Assembly (NCBI GenBank): GCA_014361295.1
Contig: JACIVX010000001.1
Coordinates: forward strand, 1,024,293 to 1,088,292
Length of the DNA: 64,000 bases
Origin: Methanomassiliicoccales archaeon
GTDB lineage: Archaea > Thermoplasmatota > Thermoplasmata > Methanomassiliicoccales > JACIVX01
Direction: 5' to 3'
The notes beneath the pieces were generated by a model that worked only from the letters and a program-made list of their open reading frames with translations, ran no database searches and was not told the origin of the DNA. Shown here in pieces: positions 54,409-63,771 of this stretch. A program made the position numbers and the translations under genes. Positions within the stretch are counted from its first letter, which is position 1. Each line of letters starts with the position of its first letter.

Positions 54409-55479
54409 TCATGAGACGATCTTGTGTAGTAGACCTTTGTCCCTCGCAATCTTGATTTCTTTTGCAATCCGCCTTCCGGTGCTCAGCTCAGGCTCAATAA
54501 GATCGGAATAGGGAGAGCCAGAAATAAACGGATTCGTTCCAGCAACAATACGCGAAGAGATTTCGAAGACCTTGAATTCAAGCCTGTCTGTGACTATCGT
54601 CTCAAGGCAGAACGGGCCGATCATGCCGCCAAATAATTCAATTGACCGGTTAATCACGCGCTCGCCCATGTCGAAAATCTTCGGCAGCAGGCTTTCCCTT
54701 ATGACAACGGGAACGTTGCCAGTGACGACGAATGTAGGATAAAGTCCCAGTTTCTTGAGCTCTTCCTGGGCACCGAGCTTGTACATCTCGTCGATGTTGC
54801 TCTCGTCGCGCCTGTCCATTGAAAGGAGCTCAAGACTGCCCTCTGCAACCCTGTACCCGTCTTTTTTTATCGGGGAATAAAAGTAGTGCAGGTAATATCT
54901 TGTCCCCAGCACATATTCCTGAATGGTGTATGGCTGGCTTTCATCGATTCCCAGTTTGAAGTCCGGATAATCCTTAGCGATGAAAAAGCCCCGACCGCCT
55001 TTTGCGCCGTGGTATTTGACAAGAACGGGTCTATCGATCTCCTTCGCATCGCTGATTTTCTTCGGCATCTCGACACCAGCTGAAACCAACCATTCCCTCT
55101 GCTTCTCTCTATCTGATTCCCATTGGAGAACGGCCCTGTTCCCAAAAGTTGGGACCGGAAGTTTCTCGAATTTTTCCGTTCCCATGTACTCAACAAAGGA
55201 GCCGTGCGGAATAATGATGACATTGCGGTCAATGAGTTCATCGGCTCTTTCGAGAATTTCGTCATAACTTTCGAATCGGATAAACTCGTCAGGTTTGGCA
55301 AGCGGAAAGGCATCGTAGAATTTTGTCCTTTGGTTCACAGCAAGACCAATCGTTCTAAAACCCTCGCGTCTTGCGCCATAGAAAATCTGAAGCGAGGAAT
55401 GAGAGCACAATGTAGCGATAGCAATCTTACTCTTATCGTAACCCTCGAGAATTTCACTGATTTTATTTCTCAGTGCCAT
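54409..55479 (-). CDS. purP: Formate-dependent FAICAR synthetase PurP
   Basis: The 356-residue ATP-grasp enzyme starts KIAIATLCSHSSLQIFYGARREGFRTIG, with VKYHGAKGGRGFFIA, YTIQEYVLGTRYYLHYFYSP and GGMIGPFCLET. It formylates AICAR with formate and ATP, the archaeal route of purine synthesis. It is convergent with pdxS. Confidence 0.95.
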   Translation of the reverse strand: MALRNKISEILEGYDKSKIAIATLCSHSSLQIFYGARREGFRTIGLAVNQRTKFYDAFPLAKPDEFIRFESYDEILERADELIDRNVIIIPHGSFVEYMGTEKFEKLPVPTFGNRAVLQWESDREKQREWLVSAGVEMPKKISDAKEIDRPVLVKYHGAKGGRGFFIAKDYPDFKLGIDESQPYTIQEYVLGTRYYLHYFYSPIKKDGYRVAEGSLELLSMDRRDESNIDEMYKLGAQEELKKLGLYPTFVVTGNVPVVIRESLLPKIFDMGERVINRSIELFGGMIGPFCLETIVTDRLEFKVFEISSRIVAGTNPFISGSPYSDLIEPELSTGRRIAKEIKIARDKGLLHKIVS

Positions 55480-55568
55480 TACCGTTTAATTCCACTTCAA
55501 TGCTTAAATCTTTCCATATGCTCTTCACTTCGGAACTGATGTTGCATTACGAGCCTGAGATGAAAAAA

Positions 55569-56090
55569 TCAAAGATGGCCAAAGAGATTGATCCCAAACC
55601 CATAGAACAGGGCATACAAAAGGAGGGCTCTTGTGATTCCTCCTAAGAAGTTCGCGAGAACAAAATACCTCAACTCAAGGACCTCCCCCTCTCGATTGAA
55701 GACAGAAAAGATGTAAACCGGAATCGTATCAACCATACCGGGAATGCTGAGAAGAATATATAGACCGAGGTATTTCAGCTTCTCGACAAGAAGTTCAGAC
55801 TTCTCGACGAACCATCTGAACCACCCCCATTTCTGTGACCAGTTTCTTACACGCCATTCAACTTTTGATCCGATGAAGAAAACGAGTATACTGCCAACCG
55901 CTTTCCCAGCTCCAAGGATCAGCGCCTTCAGAACAAAGTGAGTTCCGGGGTTGAGAATGAGACCGATTTCGACAGGAATCGGAAGAATGATTGCCGCGGA
56001 TACCGCGTAAATGAAGAAAATCAAACTATATGTAAGTGGATCTGTCGAGTACTGATTCAGAAAATGCATGAACTCTGTCCAAATATCCAT
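55569..56090 (-). CDS. Small DedA/VTT-like membrane protein
   Basis: The 173-residue protein has about four membrane helices, with IILPIPVEIGLILNPG and ILGAGKAVGSILVFFIGSK resembling the VTT (DedA) domain, including its proline and glycine pattern. It is shorter than DedA proteins (about 200). It may be involved in lipid turnover or membrane homeostasis. Confidence 0.7.
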   Translation of the reverse strand: MDIWTEFMHFLNQYSTDPLTYSLIFFIYAVSAAIILPIPVEIGLILNPGTHFVLKALILGAGKAVGSILVFFIGSKVEWRVRNWSQKWGWFRWFVEKSELLVEKLKYLGLYILLSIPGMVDTIPVYIFSVFNREGEVLELRYFVLANFLGGITRALLLYALFYGFGINLFGHL

Positions 56091-56253
56091 CAGAGGGTGA
56101 TTTCATTCAGATGCTAAAAACCTTCTTTGAAACATCACAAATGAAATCATTGTATGCATAAAATTGCGATAAAAAAAGTCTGCCAATCCAGCAGATAACA
56201 CACTTAGCAACATTTTTAAGCAAGCATTCCAATTACGCAATATAGGGAATACA

Positions 56254-56868
56254 ATGGCGCCAAAAGATGCTGCAAAGGAGGAGGACTGGTTCGCGCAATT
56301 GGATGCCGAGCTGGAACAAAAGACCGAAGCTATCACCAAGGACCTCATGGAACTCAACAATCAAAAAAGAATGATTAACCGAACATTGATCGAAGACTTT
56401 TGGAAGATTTGGATGAGGTTTGGGAAGATTAATGTCCACTTCACCATGGAGCCTTCGTATAGCGCCTTCGCCCAATTCGACGAGTTCCCGGAGCAATGGC
56501 GCTTCAGAGAAGATTTTAACTTCGCGGGAGTTAACACGATACAACTCGTCGACAGAACGCAGGAACAGGGGAGAATGGGTGATTCCTTGAAAATCTGGTA
56601 TTATAACGAAGATTCGACGCCCCACATCAGGATGGTCTTTGAATACTGCGAGGGCGAACATTATTATAAGTATTCTGGATGGAAGAGAATCTTTGGACAA
56701 TTTGTCATCTATGATGCTCCTCTCGCTAAGTTTGATATGGACAAGTTTCACGAGAAACTGGCAGACGTTGTTAAAGCGTGGTACGAATCGCACCTCCGAA
56801 GGAACAGGGACATTTTGATCAAGCATCTCAAGGACAACTACGAGCGTGGCGAGACCTTCACCGAATAA
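56254..56868 (+). CDS. Conserved hypothetical protein
   Basis: The 204-residue protein has a coiled-coil-like acidic N-terminus (EDWFAQLDAELEQKTEAI), a beta-rich middle with many aromatic residues (WKIWMRFGKINVHF, FEYCEGEHYYKYSGW) and a helical C-terminus. No family is recognised. An AT-rich TTTTTAAGC about 35 bases before ATG 56254 suggests a leaderless mRNA. There is no membrane segment. It is divergent from the VTT-like gene. Confidence 0.7.
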   Translation: MAPKDAAKEEDWFAQLDAELEQKTEAITKDLMELNNQKRMINRTLIEDFWKIWMRFGKINVHFTMEPSYSAFAQFDEFPEQWRFREDFNFAGVNTIQLVDRTQEQGRMGDSLKIWYYNEDSTPHIRMVFEYCEGEHYYKYSGWKRIFGQFVIYDAPLAKFDMDKFHEKLADVVKAWYESHLRRNRDILIKHLKDNYERGETFTE

Positions 56869-57109
56869 ACACAATTAAACACAATTTCGAAGCGCCTGAT
56901 ATCCCTTCATCCGTACTTTTTTCCTTTTTCAAAGTTTTAAGATTCTGATCATATCAATTTGGGGCATATTTTGTCATTAAAGAGTCGAAATAAAGAATCG
57001 AAGCGGATCGGTATCCGCCACTTTCGATCTCCTCTGCAATAGTACAATTAAGGACAACTCAGATAAAGTTTAAAATGAATGAAATCACGGAAGAAAACGG
57101 AGGCATTCC

Positions 57110-58438
57110 ATGCAAAAAGAAGATCTAGCACCCCATGTTAAGGAGATTAGCCAGGTGCTCAATGGGAGTATCGATGATGATCAGATTATGAACGAACTTA
57201 AAACATTTCTTGAAGTTTACAGAGTTTCGCTCGAGACGGCGAAAAGGAGTATCATTAGAAAATATGGGGGGAATCCAGCTCTCCTCTCGGGCGGTCAAAG
57301 AAAACGTATTGGCGAACTCACTGCCAATGAACAGAGAGTCGATCTTCTCGTCAAGGTGGTCTCTGTTAACAAGAAAGAAATTGAGATGGACGGGACTTAC
57401 AAGCCGATTCTTTATGGGATATTCGCGGACGAGAGCGGCACCGCGAGTTTTACCGCGTGGGATGCAGATCGATTCAATTTCGATAGAGGGGACGTCTTGC
57501 TCATCCGGAATGCTTACACCAAAGAATGGAATGGGCAACCGCAGATCAATCTTGGAAACAGGGCAATCGTTGAGCGACAAGATGCCACTTCAGTTAACTT
57601 TTCAGATATAGAACTTCCATATTTTGCAGAGACAAAACAGGTGAAGATAGCGGAGCTCCAGGAGGGTATGAACAATGTGACTGTCACTGGTCGAATCCTT
57701 TCGGTAGAAAAAAGAATTGTTGAGACACCGGATGGCTCAAAGACCGTATATTCGGGCGTCATGGCAGATGCGACAGGGAAAACCCAGTTTTCTGCGTGGC
57801 ACAACTTTGAACTCAAACAGAATGATGTGGTCACAGTGAAGGGCGCGTACGTCCGAGGATGGCGGGGAATCCCCCAGCTCAATTTTGGAGAGCGCGCTGA
57901 AGTCAGCAAATTCTCTGGAACTTTCCCTTCTATGATTGAACTTTCCCAGCCCGTCCTGAGGACGATTGTCGATCTCGAGAGGATCGGTGGCGGAATTGAT
58001 ATCCTTGTAAAGGGTGTCATCGTTGATGTGCGTGATGGATCAGGATTGATTTTCAGGTGTCCCACCTGCAAGAGGGTAATCCAGAGGAATCTCTGTAGAA
58101 TTCACGGCGCTGTTGAACCATTGCCAGATCTTCGAATTAAGGCGGTTGTCGATGACGGCGAGTCTGTTCTCACAGCAATCATGAATAGAAAAATCACTGA
58201 GTCTTTAGTGGGGATTACACTTGACGAAGCAATGAAAAAGGCGAAGGAGATGATGACTCCCGAAATTGTGAAAGAGGAGATTGAAAGTAAATTGATTGCC
58301 CAGCCTGTCGAGATCTCTGGAAATGTCACAAAAGATGAATACGGTCTCATGATGATCGTTGGATCGGCTCGAATCGCGTTACCCGATGTGAAGGCAGAGG
58401 CAACAACTCTGCTCTCGGAACTGGAGGGAATTTCATGA
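57110..58438 (+). CDS. Replication protein A, OB-fold subunit with zinc finger
   Basis: The 442-residue protein has three OB folds: about 60-155 (RVDLLVKVVSVNKKE), 175-265 (NNVTVTGRILSVEKR) and 290-440. It carries a zinc-finger-like segment, FRCPTCKRVIQRNLCRIHG, in the last. This is archaeal RPA1-type, binding single-stranded DNA. It overlaps the next gene by four bases (ATGA). Confidence 0.92.
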   Translation: MQKEDLAPHVKEISQVLNGSIDDDQIMNELKTFLEVYRVSLETAKRSIIRKYGGNPALLSGGQRKRIGELTANEQRVDLLVKVVSVNKKEIEMDGTYKPILYGIFADESGTASFTAWDADRFNFDRGDVLLIRNAYTKEWNGQPQINLGNRAIVERQDATSVNFSDIELPYFAETKQVKIAELQEGMNNVTVTGRILSVEKRIVETPDGSKTVYSGVMADATGKTQFSAWHNFELKQNDVVTVKGAYVRGWRGIPQLNFGERAEVSKFSGTFPSMIELSQPVLRTIVDLERIGGGIDILVKGVIVDVRDGSGLIFRCPTCKRVIQRNLCRIHGAVEPLPDLRIKAVVDDGESVLTAIMNRKITESLVGITLDEAMKKAKEMMTPEIVKEEIESKLIAQPVEISGNVTKDEYGLMMIVGSARIALPDVKAEATTLLSELEGIS

Positions 58439-59313
58439 TTTCAAGGGAAGTTGCATGGAGGACATTCGCGGCGGAATACAACGCCTCGAGTCTTGAAATC
58501 AAGGGAAAGGGAGAGAGGGCACCGTCCTATGTGATTACTCCGCTAGGCGCGATGATCAACAGACTCTTCGTGGTCGGCGTCCTGACCGACATTGAAAACA
58601 CGGGTACTGAGGAAGAGCCGTTCTGGAAAGCAAGGATTGCCGATCCAACGGGAACATTCTTCATTTCGGCTGGCCAGTATCAGCCAGAGGCGGCCATCGC
58701 ATTGGCCAGAATAAAGCCTCCGGAATTTATCGCCGTCGTGGGGAAGAGCAGAACATATTCACCAGAAGAGGGAACGCTTTATGTGTCGATCAGGCCTGAG
58801 AAAGTGACGGTTGTCGACGAGAAAATTCGTGACTACTGGATACTCGAAACATGTAAGTCTACGCTCAAGAGAATATCGGCAGCTGAGGAGGCAAGGCAGA
58901 TGGAAAATCCATCGGTTGAGTCTCTCATGAAACTCGGCTTTTCGAAGGTGCTTTCAGAGGGTGTAGTTAGAAGTGTCGCTCACTATCAGTTAGTTGACTT
59001 TGAGAAATACAAGGCAGTAGTTATTGATGCGCTGAAATATCTGCTACCAGAATACCAGGCAGAAATTCCAGAGATACCAGCCGAATCCCCTGAGGAAATT
59101 GATGAAGAGGAGGAAAACATCGATAACGAAGAAAAGGTTTTGGCGATCATCGACCGCCTTGACAAGAAGGGGAAAGGAGCGCCCTGGGATGAAATTGTTG
59201 AGGAGGCAAGGAAGGAAGGAATCGAGAAGAATGAACTTGAAGAGATCACAAATTCTCTTCTCGATAAAGGATTGATCTACGAACCAATTTTAGGAAAAAT
59301 GAAAAGGATATAG
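58435..59313 (+). CDS. RPA-associated protein (COG3390-like)
   Basis: The 292-residue protein has an N-terminal OB fold (INRLFVVGVLTDIENTG, ARIADPTGTFFISAGQYQPEA), an acidic linker (EEIDEEEENIDNEEK) and a C-terminal winged helix (NSLLDKGLIYEPILGKMKRI). It is the RPA partner subunit, co-encoded with RPA in many Euryarchaeota. Confidence 0.9.
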   Translation: MISREVAWRTFAAEYNASSLEIKGKGERAPSYVITPLGAMINRLFVVGVLTDIENTGTEEEPFWKARIADPTGTFFISAGQYQPEAAIALARIKPPEFIAVVGKSRTYSPEEGTLYVSIRPEKVTVVDEKIRDYWILETCKSTLKRISAAEEARQMENPSVESLMKLGFSKVLSEGVVRSVAHYQLVDFEKYKAVVIDALKYLLPEYQAEIPEIPAESPEEIDEEEENIDNEEKVLAIIDRLDKKGKGAPWDEIVEEARKEGIEKNELEEITNSLLDKGLIYEPILGKMKRI

Positions 59314-59337
59314 GGAAAAGGTTTCGGAGCGCATTCT

Positions 59338-59874
59338 TCAACTGAATTCATTCCTCGAGATCGCGATGAGGATAAGCCCCACGAGGCCCAGTATCGAACC
59401 GATGAACCACGGCCCAACGGTCAACAATGCGAGGACAGCACCAACGATCGCAAATCCCCATTTTTTCCTCCTTATCGCGAAGACACCACCGATTAAAGCA
59501 ATGAGACCGATGATAAACCAGATTACTCCACAGGCAACCAAAATTCCTTCAACGGTGCTAATGACGTCAGGGCCATACATTTCCTGTAACATCTCTTCAA
59601 TCTCGCCAGAAAGGGTCGCAAGTACAAGACCCATGACGATACCGATTAGCCCCGAGACAATAATTAAAGCCCCACCAACTACTGGCTTGGACGTCAGCTG
59701 TTTTGCACCAGCGGGAGCTGCCTGCGGAGGTGCCTTCTGCGGTGCTGCCGCCTTGGCAACCTCGGGTTTTATGACATACCCGCAGTAAGGACAGACGTTG
59801 GCGTCCATCGGGACCGCGTGGCGACAACTCGGACATGTTGCATCGATGATCTCATCATATGGACGTTCCTCCAT
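59338..59874 (-). CDS. Zinc-ribbon membrane protein
   Basis: The 178-residue protein has an N-terminal zinc ribbon (CPSC at 14-17, CPYC at 28-31), a Pro/Ala-rich linker (KAAAPQKAPPQAAPAGA) and four membrane helices ending near the C-terminus. It resembles common archaeal zinc-ribbon plus DUF4064-like membrane proteins. Function unknown. Confidence 0.75.
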   Translation of the reverse strand: MEERPYDEIIDATCPSCRHAVPMDANVCPYCGYVIKPEVAKAAAPQKAPPQAAPAGAKQLTSKPVVGGALIIVSGLIGIVMGLVLATLSGEIEEMLQEMYGPDVISTVEGILVACGVIWFIIGLIALIGGVFAIRRKKWGFAIVGAVLALLTVGPWFIGSILGLVGLILIAISRNEFS

Positions 59875-60072
59875 CCTGATACCTCCGTCGCCCTAAAAGG
59901 GCAAAAAGATATCTTTTTCTATCTATTTATAATACTTCACTCAGCACGATTAATCCGCTTCGAGATTACCAATTTCGAATGATGCGGGAATTTTTCGAAA
60001 CGGCGTAATTTCGGTGACCTAACGATAATATGAAAATGCTAATGATCGCTGTCTAAATAAGTGATTTCGAAA
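59875..60072. other. Intergenic region
   Basis: About 200 bases between two minus-strand genes, with AT-rich promoter-like stretches for the zinc-ribbon gene (TATTTATAATAC read on the plus strand at about 59922). Confidence 0.4.
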
Positions 60073-60888
60073 TCACTTCGTTACGACGATCGCGCCGTAA
60101 CCAACGACCTCTCTCATCGGATAAACATCGCCGGATGTCCCGTATTTGAGCAATCGGGCTTCCTTCCCCCTCGCCGCTTCAAGCATCACCATCACAGGAC
60201 CATAGCCACACATCGAGACATCCCTTCGAATCACAACATCGTAAACGCCCCTTGGATTGAGCGCCAGAATCTGATTGATAACCTCCATATCCTTCGCTTT
60301 TGCTTCATGTGCTGGCACATAGTGTGAAAAATCGCTCGATGCGATGATGATGACGTCGAGCCCTTCAATCGCCTTCTGCAACTGCTCCGCAGTTTCCATC
60401 GCTGTCTCATAATCCTGCAGCGCCATGCAGATCGGAAGGATTTTGACTTCATTAGAGAAGAATTGAATAAACGGCAGTTGCACTTCAATCGAATGCTCGT
60501 ATTGATGAGCGATCGGATCGACACTCATTTCGCGCTCGAGCTTCTTTAGCAGATCCCGATCTAACTTGCATACACCTAGCGGCGTCTCGAAATCTTCACC
60601 AGTCACCGCCACTGCGCTTCCAATTGCGTGATGATTGGGACCAATAATCACAAAGGTTTTTGGAAATCCATCACGGGCGATCGCCGCGTAAACGTGCGCG
60701 GCGATAGGTCCAGAGTAAACATAACCTGCATGTGGCACAACAGCCCCAATGATCTTTCTTTCACCGTTGCGTGAAAGCTCTGGAATTGAGCCCGGACCGA
60801 GGGGCGAAAGAAAACATTTTCTGATTTCCTCTCTCAATTCTCTTTCCTTTCCTGCGTAAAATTTCCCAGCGACGGCAGGATATCTCAT
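60073..60888 (-). CDS. MEMO1-family protein
   Basis: The 271-residue protein starts MRYPAVAGKFYAGKERELREEI, with VPHAGYVYSGPIAAHVY, IGPNHHAIG and IASSDFSHYVP, the metal-binding-type histidines of MEMO and class III extradiol dioxygenases. It may work with the radical SAM enzyme at 16875-17984. Its place after rps2 is a common archaeal order. Confidence 0.92.
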   Translation of the reverse strand: MRYPAVAGKFYAGKERELREEIRKCFLSPLGPGSIPELSRNGERKIIGAVVPHAGYVYSGPIAAHVYAAIARDGFPKTFVIIGPNHHAIGSAVAVTGEDFETPLGVCKLDRDLLKKLEREMSVDPIAHQYEHSIEVQLPFIQFFSNEVKILPICMALQDYETAMETAEQLQKAIEGLDVIIIASSDFSHYVPAHEAKAKDMEVINQILALNPRGVYDVVIRRDVSMCGYGPVMVMLEAARGKEARLLKYGTSGDVYPMREVVGYGAIVVTK

Positions 60889-60965
60889 ATCAACAAAATG
60901 ATGCGTGCTAGATTATTTCAAAGTTTTGAGATCGAAAATTGAATGTTCACTAATTCACTCCTGTC

Positions 60966-61577
60966 TCAGAGGTTTGCTTCGAAATCATCGATTGTCAACT
61001 TGAAATCTGAGTCTTTCTCGATAATTTTCTTTTCCTTCAACGTTTCTCTGGTCAAAAGCCAGTAAACGCACGCGAGCGCCCTTCGTCCCTTGTTGTTTGT
61101 CGGAATGACAAGATCGACATTTCTTGTTTCATTGTTGGCGTCGCAAAGAGCAACGATCGGGATCCCGATGTTGAGAGCTTCGGCAACAGCTTGCTGATCT
61201 GCAGCAGGATCTGTGGCGAGAAGAACTTCCGGTTCAATGTATTGGGGAAGCGCAGGATTCGTTAAACTGCCAGGTACGAAACGACCAGGGATGACCTGTG
61301 CGCCAACCGCTTTAGCAAAGACTTTTGCTGGCTTTTGCCCGTACTGCCGCGCAGAGACCACAACGATTTTGTCGGCAGGAAATCTTGAAAGGAATTTCGC
61401 TGCCACCCTGATCCGCTGATCGGTTTGCTTCACATCGAGTACATACAGACCGTCTGATCTTACTTTAAAAATGAATTGTTTCATATCTGCGCTTTTCTGT
61501 TGCGTTCCGATGTGAACACCTGAAGTGAGATAGATGTCCTCGGACACGAGAAGTCCAGTATTCGTTTCATCCGTCAT
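60966..61577 (-). CDS. rps2: Ribosomal protein S2
   Basis: The 203-residue protein has [32 protein letters not shown], the [12 protein letters not shown] block and [14 protein letters not shown], all S2 landmarks. It is a small-subunit protein. It lies 9 bases after rpoK, a conserved pair. Confidence 0.95.
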   Translation of the reverse strand: MTDETNTGLLVSEDIYLTSGVHIGTQQKSADMKQFIFKVRSDGLYVLDVKQTDQRIRVAAKFLSRFPADKIVVVSARQYGQKPAKVFAKAVGAQVIPGRFVPGSLTNPALPQYIEPEVLLATDPAADQQAVAEALNIGIPIVALCDANNETRNVDLVIPTNNKGRRALACVYWLLTRETLKEKKIIEKDSDFKLTIDDFEANL

Positions 61578-61586
61578 TGCAAACCC

Positions 61587-61760
61587 TCATATATCTCTTT
61601 TGACCGTGAGAGGGATAACCCCTTTCTCAAATTCCAGCATAGCAATTTGAATCGGATCAATGACATTCTCAGGAATATCGATGAGAACAGGCGCACCGAG
61701 GGATATCTGCAAAGCCCTCGCTCCAATAATGCGCGCCTTCTCAAATCTTGTATATTTCAT
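61587..61760 (-). CDS. rpoK: RNA polymerase subunit K (Rpb6-like)
   Basis: ATG 61760, preceded by GGTGAC, encodes 57 residues: [32 protein letters not shown] and [20 protein letters not shown]. This is full-length RpoK. The open frame continues upstream to 61898, but those 46 codons are not conserved and overlap leuD. It is an assembly factor of the polymerase clamp. Confidence 0.95.
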   Translation of the reverse strand: MKYTRFEKARIIGARALQISLGAPVLIDIPENVIDPIQIAMLEFEKGVIPLTVKRDI

Positions 61761-61800
61761 AAAGTCACCATGCCGGGATTTCCCCCATATTGATGGGGGC

Positions 61801-61810
61801 CTTATAAAAC
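61801..61810 (-). promoter_or_regulatory. TATA box of rpoK-rps2-MEMO
   Basis: GTTTTATAAG on the minus strand lies 41 bases before the rpoK start, predicting a short leader with the GGTGAC ribosome site. Confidence 0.55.
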
Positions 61811-61885
61811 TTTTGTAGCGAGCCTCATGATGTTCTGACACGCTGGCTATGCATCTCTCCACGCCGATTTCTGTAGAGGCCGACA

Positions 61886-62392
61886 TCAGGCAACGCACCT
61901 CCCGAGCTTTGTTTTCAAATATGGTACAAGCCCTCCTTTTTCTAGAATATCGATTAGGAATTCTGGGAGTGGATTGAAATCGATGCGAATGCCATCAGAT
62001 TCTCTTAAGATAAATCCGCCCCTAATGTCGAGAGTCACAATATTCCCTTTTTCCAAGAGGCGACAGGCATCCGGACAAACGATAACAGGGAGACCAATAT
62101 TGATCGCATTTCTGAAAAAAATTCGTGCGAAACTGGCTGCGATAATAGCCCCTACCCGCTTTTCTTTGAGAACCGCCGGTGCCTGTTCCCTGCTTGATCC
62201 GCACCCAAAATTCCGACCAGCAATGATAATATCGCCTGGCTTGACCCCGATTGCGAATGTCGGATCGAGATCTTCAAATACATGGGCAGAAAGGGATTTC
62301 ATGTCGTATTCGTCAAGATATCGACCCGAGATGATAAGATCTGTGTTGATATGATCGCCATACTTCCATACACGCCCTTTGATCATTGTCAC
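61886..62392 (-). CDS. leuD: Isopropylmalate/homoaconitase isomerase small subunit
   Basis: The 168-residue LeuD-type subunit has [13 protein letters not shown], the swivel loop [14 protein letters not shown] and [16 protein letters not shown]. With leuC it isomerises 2- to 3-isopropylmalate, or possibly citramalate- or homocitrate-pathway substrates; the archaeal paralogues cannot be told apart here. It overlaps leuC by four bases (62389-62392). Confidence 0.92.
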   Translation of the reverse strand: MTMIKGRVWKYGDHINTDLIISGRYLDEYDMKSLSAHVFEDLDPTFAIGVKPGDIIIAGRNFGCGSSREQAPAVLKEKRVGAIIAASFARIFFRNAINIGLPVIVCPDACRLLEKGNIVTLDIRGGFILRESDGIRIDFNPLPEFLIDILEKGGLVPYLKTKLGRCVA

Positions 62393-63630
62393 ACCGTCCT
62401 AGGATCCGTGATCTCACCTTTGAGCGCGCTCGCCGCAACTGTCTCTGGGCTGGCGAGATAAATTTCCGCGTCTGGACTTCCCATTCTTCCCCTGAAATTG
62501 CGATTTGTTGTCGAGATGCAGCGTTCTCCTGCCGCGAGAACGCCCTGGTGTGCGCCGAGGCAAGGACCACAGCCCGGATTCAAAACAATCGCGCCCGACT
62601 TAACGAGCGATGTGAGAACCCCCCTTTTCGCCGCTGAAAGGTAAACTTCCCTCGATGCAGGTACAACGATAAATCTCACAGATTCGCTCACTTTTCTTCC
62701 GTTCAAGATTTTCGCCGCTGCGATGAGATCTTCCAATCGACCGTTCGTACACGACCCGAGAAGAGCTTGGTCAATGGGCGTCCCAGCAACTTCCTCAACT
62801 GGAACGACGTTATCAACGGAGTGAGGCTTTGCGATCTGGGGAGAGAGGTTAGAAACATCGAATTCTTCCATTTGTACATTTGCTGAGTCATCCGAACGAA
62901 CAATTTCAAATGACCGGTGAGATCGACCTGATAACCATTTTTCTGTTTTCTTATCTGGGAAGACGACACCAATCTTTGCGCCCATTTCCATACTCATGTT
63001 CGACAAAACCATTCTCGAAGCAACAGACATTCGATCAACGCAATCGCCAACGAATTCGACAGCCATGTAATTTGCGCCTTCCGCACCAAGCGTACCGATG
63101 ATATTCAACATCACGTCCTTGGCTGAAACACGATCGGGCATTTGCCCACTGATGCGGATCCTTAGGGTTTCAGGTACCCTGAACCATAGTTCCCCCGTTG
63201 CCCAAACTGCGGCCATTTCGGTTGCTCCGATGCCTGTTGCAAAGGCGCCAAAGGCACCATAAGTTGTCGTATGAGAATCCGTACCCACGATGAGCAATCC
63301 TGGCAATACGTGACCTTTTTCCGGAAGAACCTGGTGACAAACTCCTTCATTCACATCGTAGAAATGTCGAATCCCCTCCTTTCTAACAAATTCTCTAACG
63401 ATCTTGTGGCTTTCTGCTGTTTTCAGAGTATTTGCTGGCACGCGATGGTCAAAGAGAATGACGATCCTTTCAGGATCCCAGACCTTTGCAGCACCCATTT
63501 CCCTGAAAGCTTTGATCACGAGAGCGGTGTTCTCATGTGACATTACGAGATCAACTCTCGCGTTCACGATATCGCCTGGGTCAACTGGCCGACCACACGC
63601 ACGGGAAAGAATCTTTTGCGCAAAGGTCAT
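62389..63630 (-). CDS. leuC: Isopropylmalate/homoaconitase isomerase large subunit
   Basis: From ATG 63630 the protein has 413 residues of the archaeal LeuC/HacA type: MTFAQKILSRACGRPV, GTDSHTTTYGAFGAFATGIGATEMA, LLGSCTNGR and NPGCGPCLGAHQG, the last two carrying the Fe-S cysteines. It is divergent from the acyl-CoA synthetase. Substrate choice among isopropylmalate, homoaconitate and citraconate is open. Confidence 0.94.
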   Translation of the reverse strand: MTFAQKILSRACGRPVDPGDIVNARVDLVMSHENTALVIKAFREMGAAKVWDPERIVILFDHRVPANTLKTAESHKIVREFVRKEGIRHFYDVNEGVCHQVLPEKGHVLPGLLIVGTDSHTTTYGAFGAFATGIGATEMAAVWATGELWFRVPETLRIRISGQMPDRVSAKDVMLNIIGTLGAEGANYMAVEFVGDCVDRMSVASRMVLSNMSMEMGAKIGVVFPDKKTEKWLSGRSHRSFEIVRSDDSANVQMEEFDVSNLSPQIAKPHSVDNVVPVEEVAGTPIDQALLGSCTNGRLEDLIAAAKILNGRKVSESVRFIVVPASREVYLSAAKRGVLTSLVKSGAIVLNPGCGPCLGAHQGVLAAGERCISTTNRNFRGRMGSPDAEIYLASPETVAASALKGEITDPRTV

Positions 63631-63659
63631 GGGGATCATGCGAAGAAGGAAGCATTACT

Positions 63660-63670
63660 CTTTTATATCG
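63660..63670 (-). promoter_or_regulatory. TATA box of leuC-leuD
   Basis: CGATATAAAAG on the minus strand, 30 bases before ATG 63630, suggests a nearly leaderless mRNA. Confidence 0.6.
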
Positions 63671-63700
63671 CTATTGCCCGCGATTGTGCGGCAATTGTCG

Positions 63701-63710
63701 AATATAATAT
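63701..63710 (+). promoter_or_regulatory. TATA box of the acyl-CoA synthetase gene
   Basis: AATATAATAT lies about 60-70 bases before GTG 63772, predicting a leader of about 35-45 bases with the ribosome site GGAGGAAT (63761-63768). Confidence 0.5.
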
Positions 63711-63771
63711 ACGATAATTTTAAAAGTCGAATGGCGTTAACAACCAGACTCAGAGATTTGGAGGAATCCAC

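Noticed and set aside
56233-56874. 213-codon minus-strand frame over the hypothetical gene
   Set aside because: Antisense shadow; the plus-strand frame has a promoter, a balanced composition and a better start.
61761-61898. Upstream extension of the rpoK frame
   Set aside because: The extra 46 codons overlap leuD and are not RpoK-like; ATG 61760 has a ribosome site and full-length family match.
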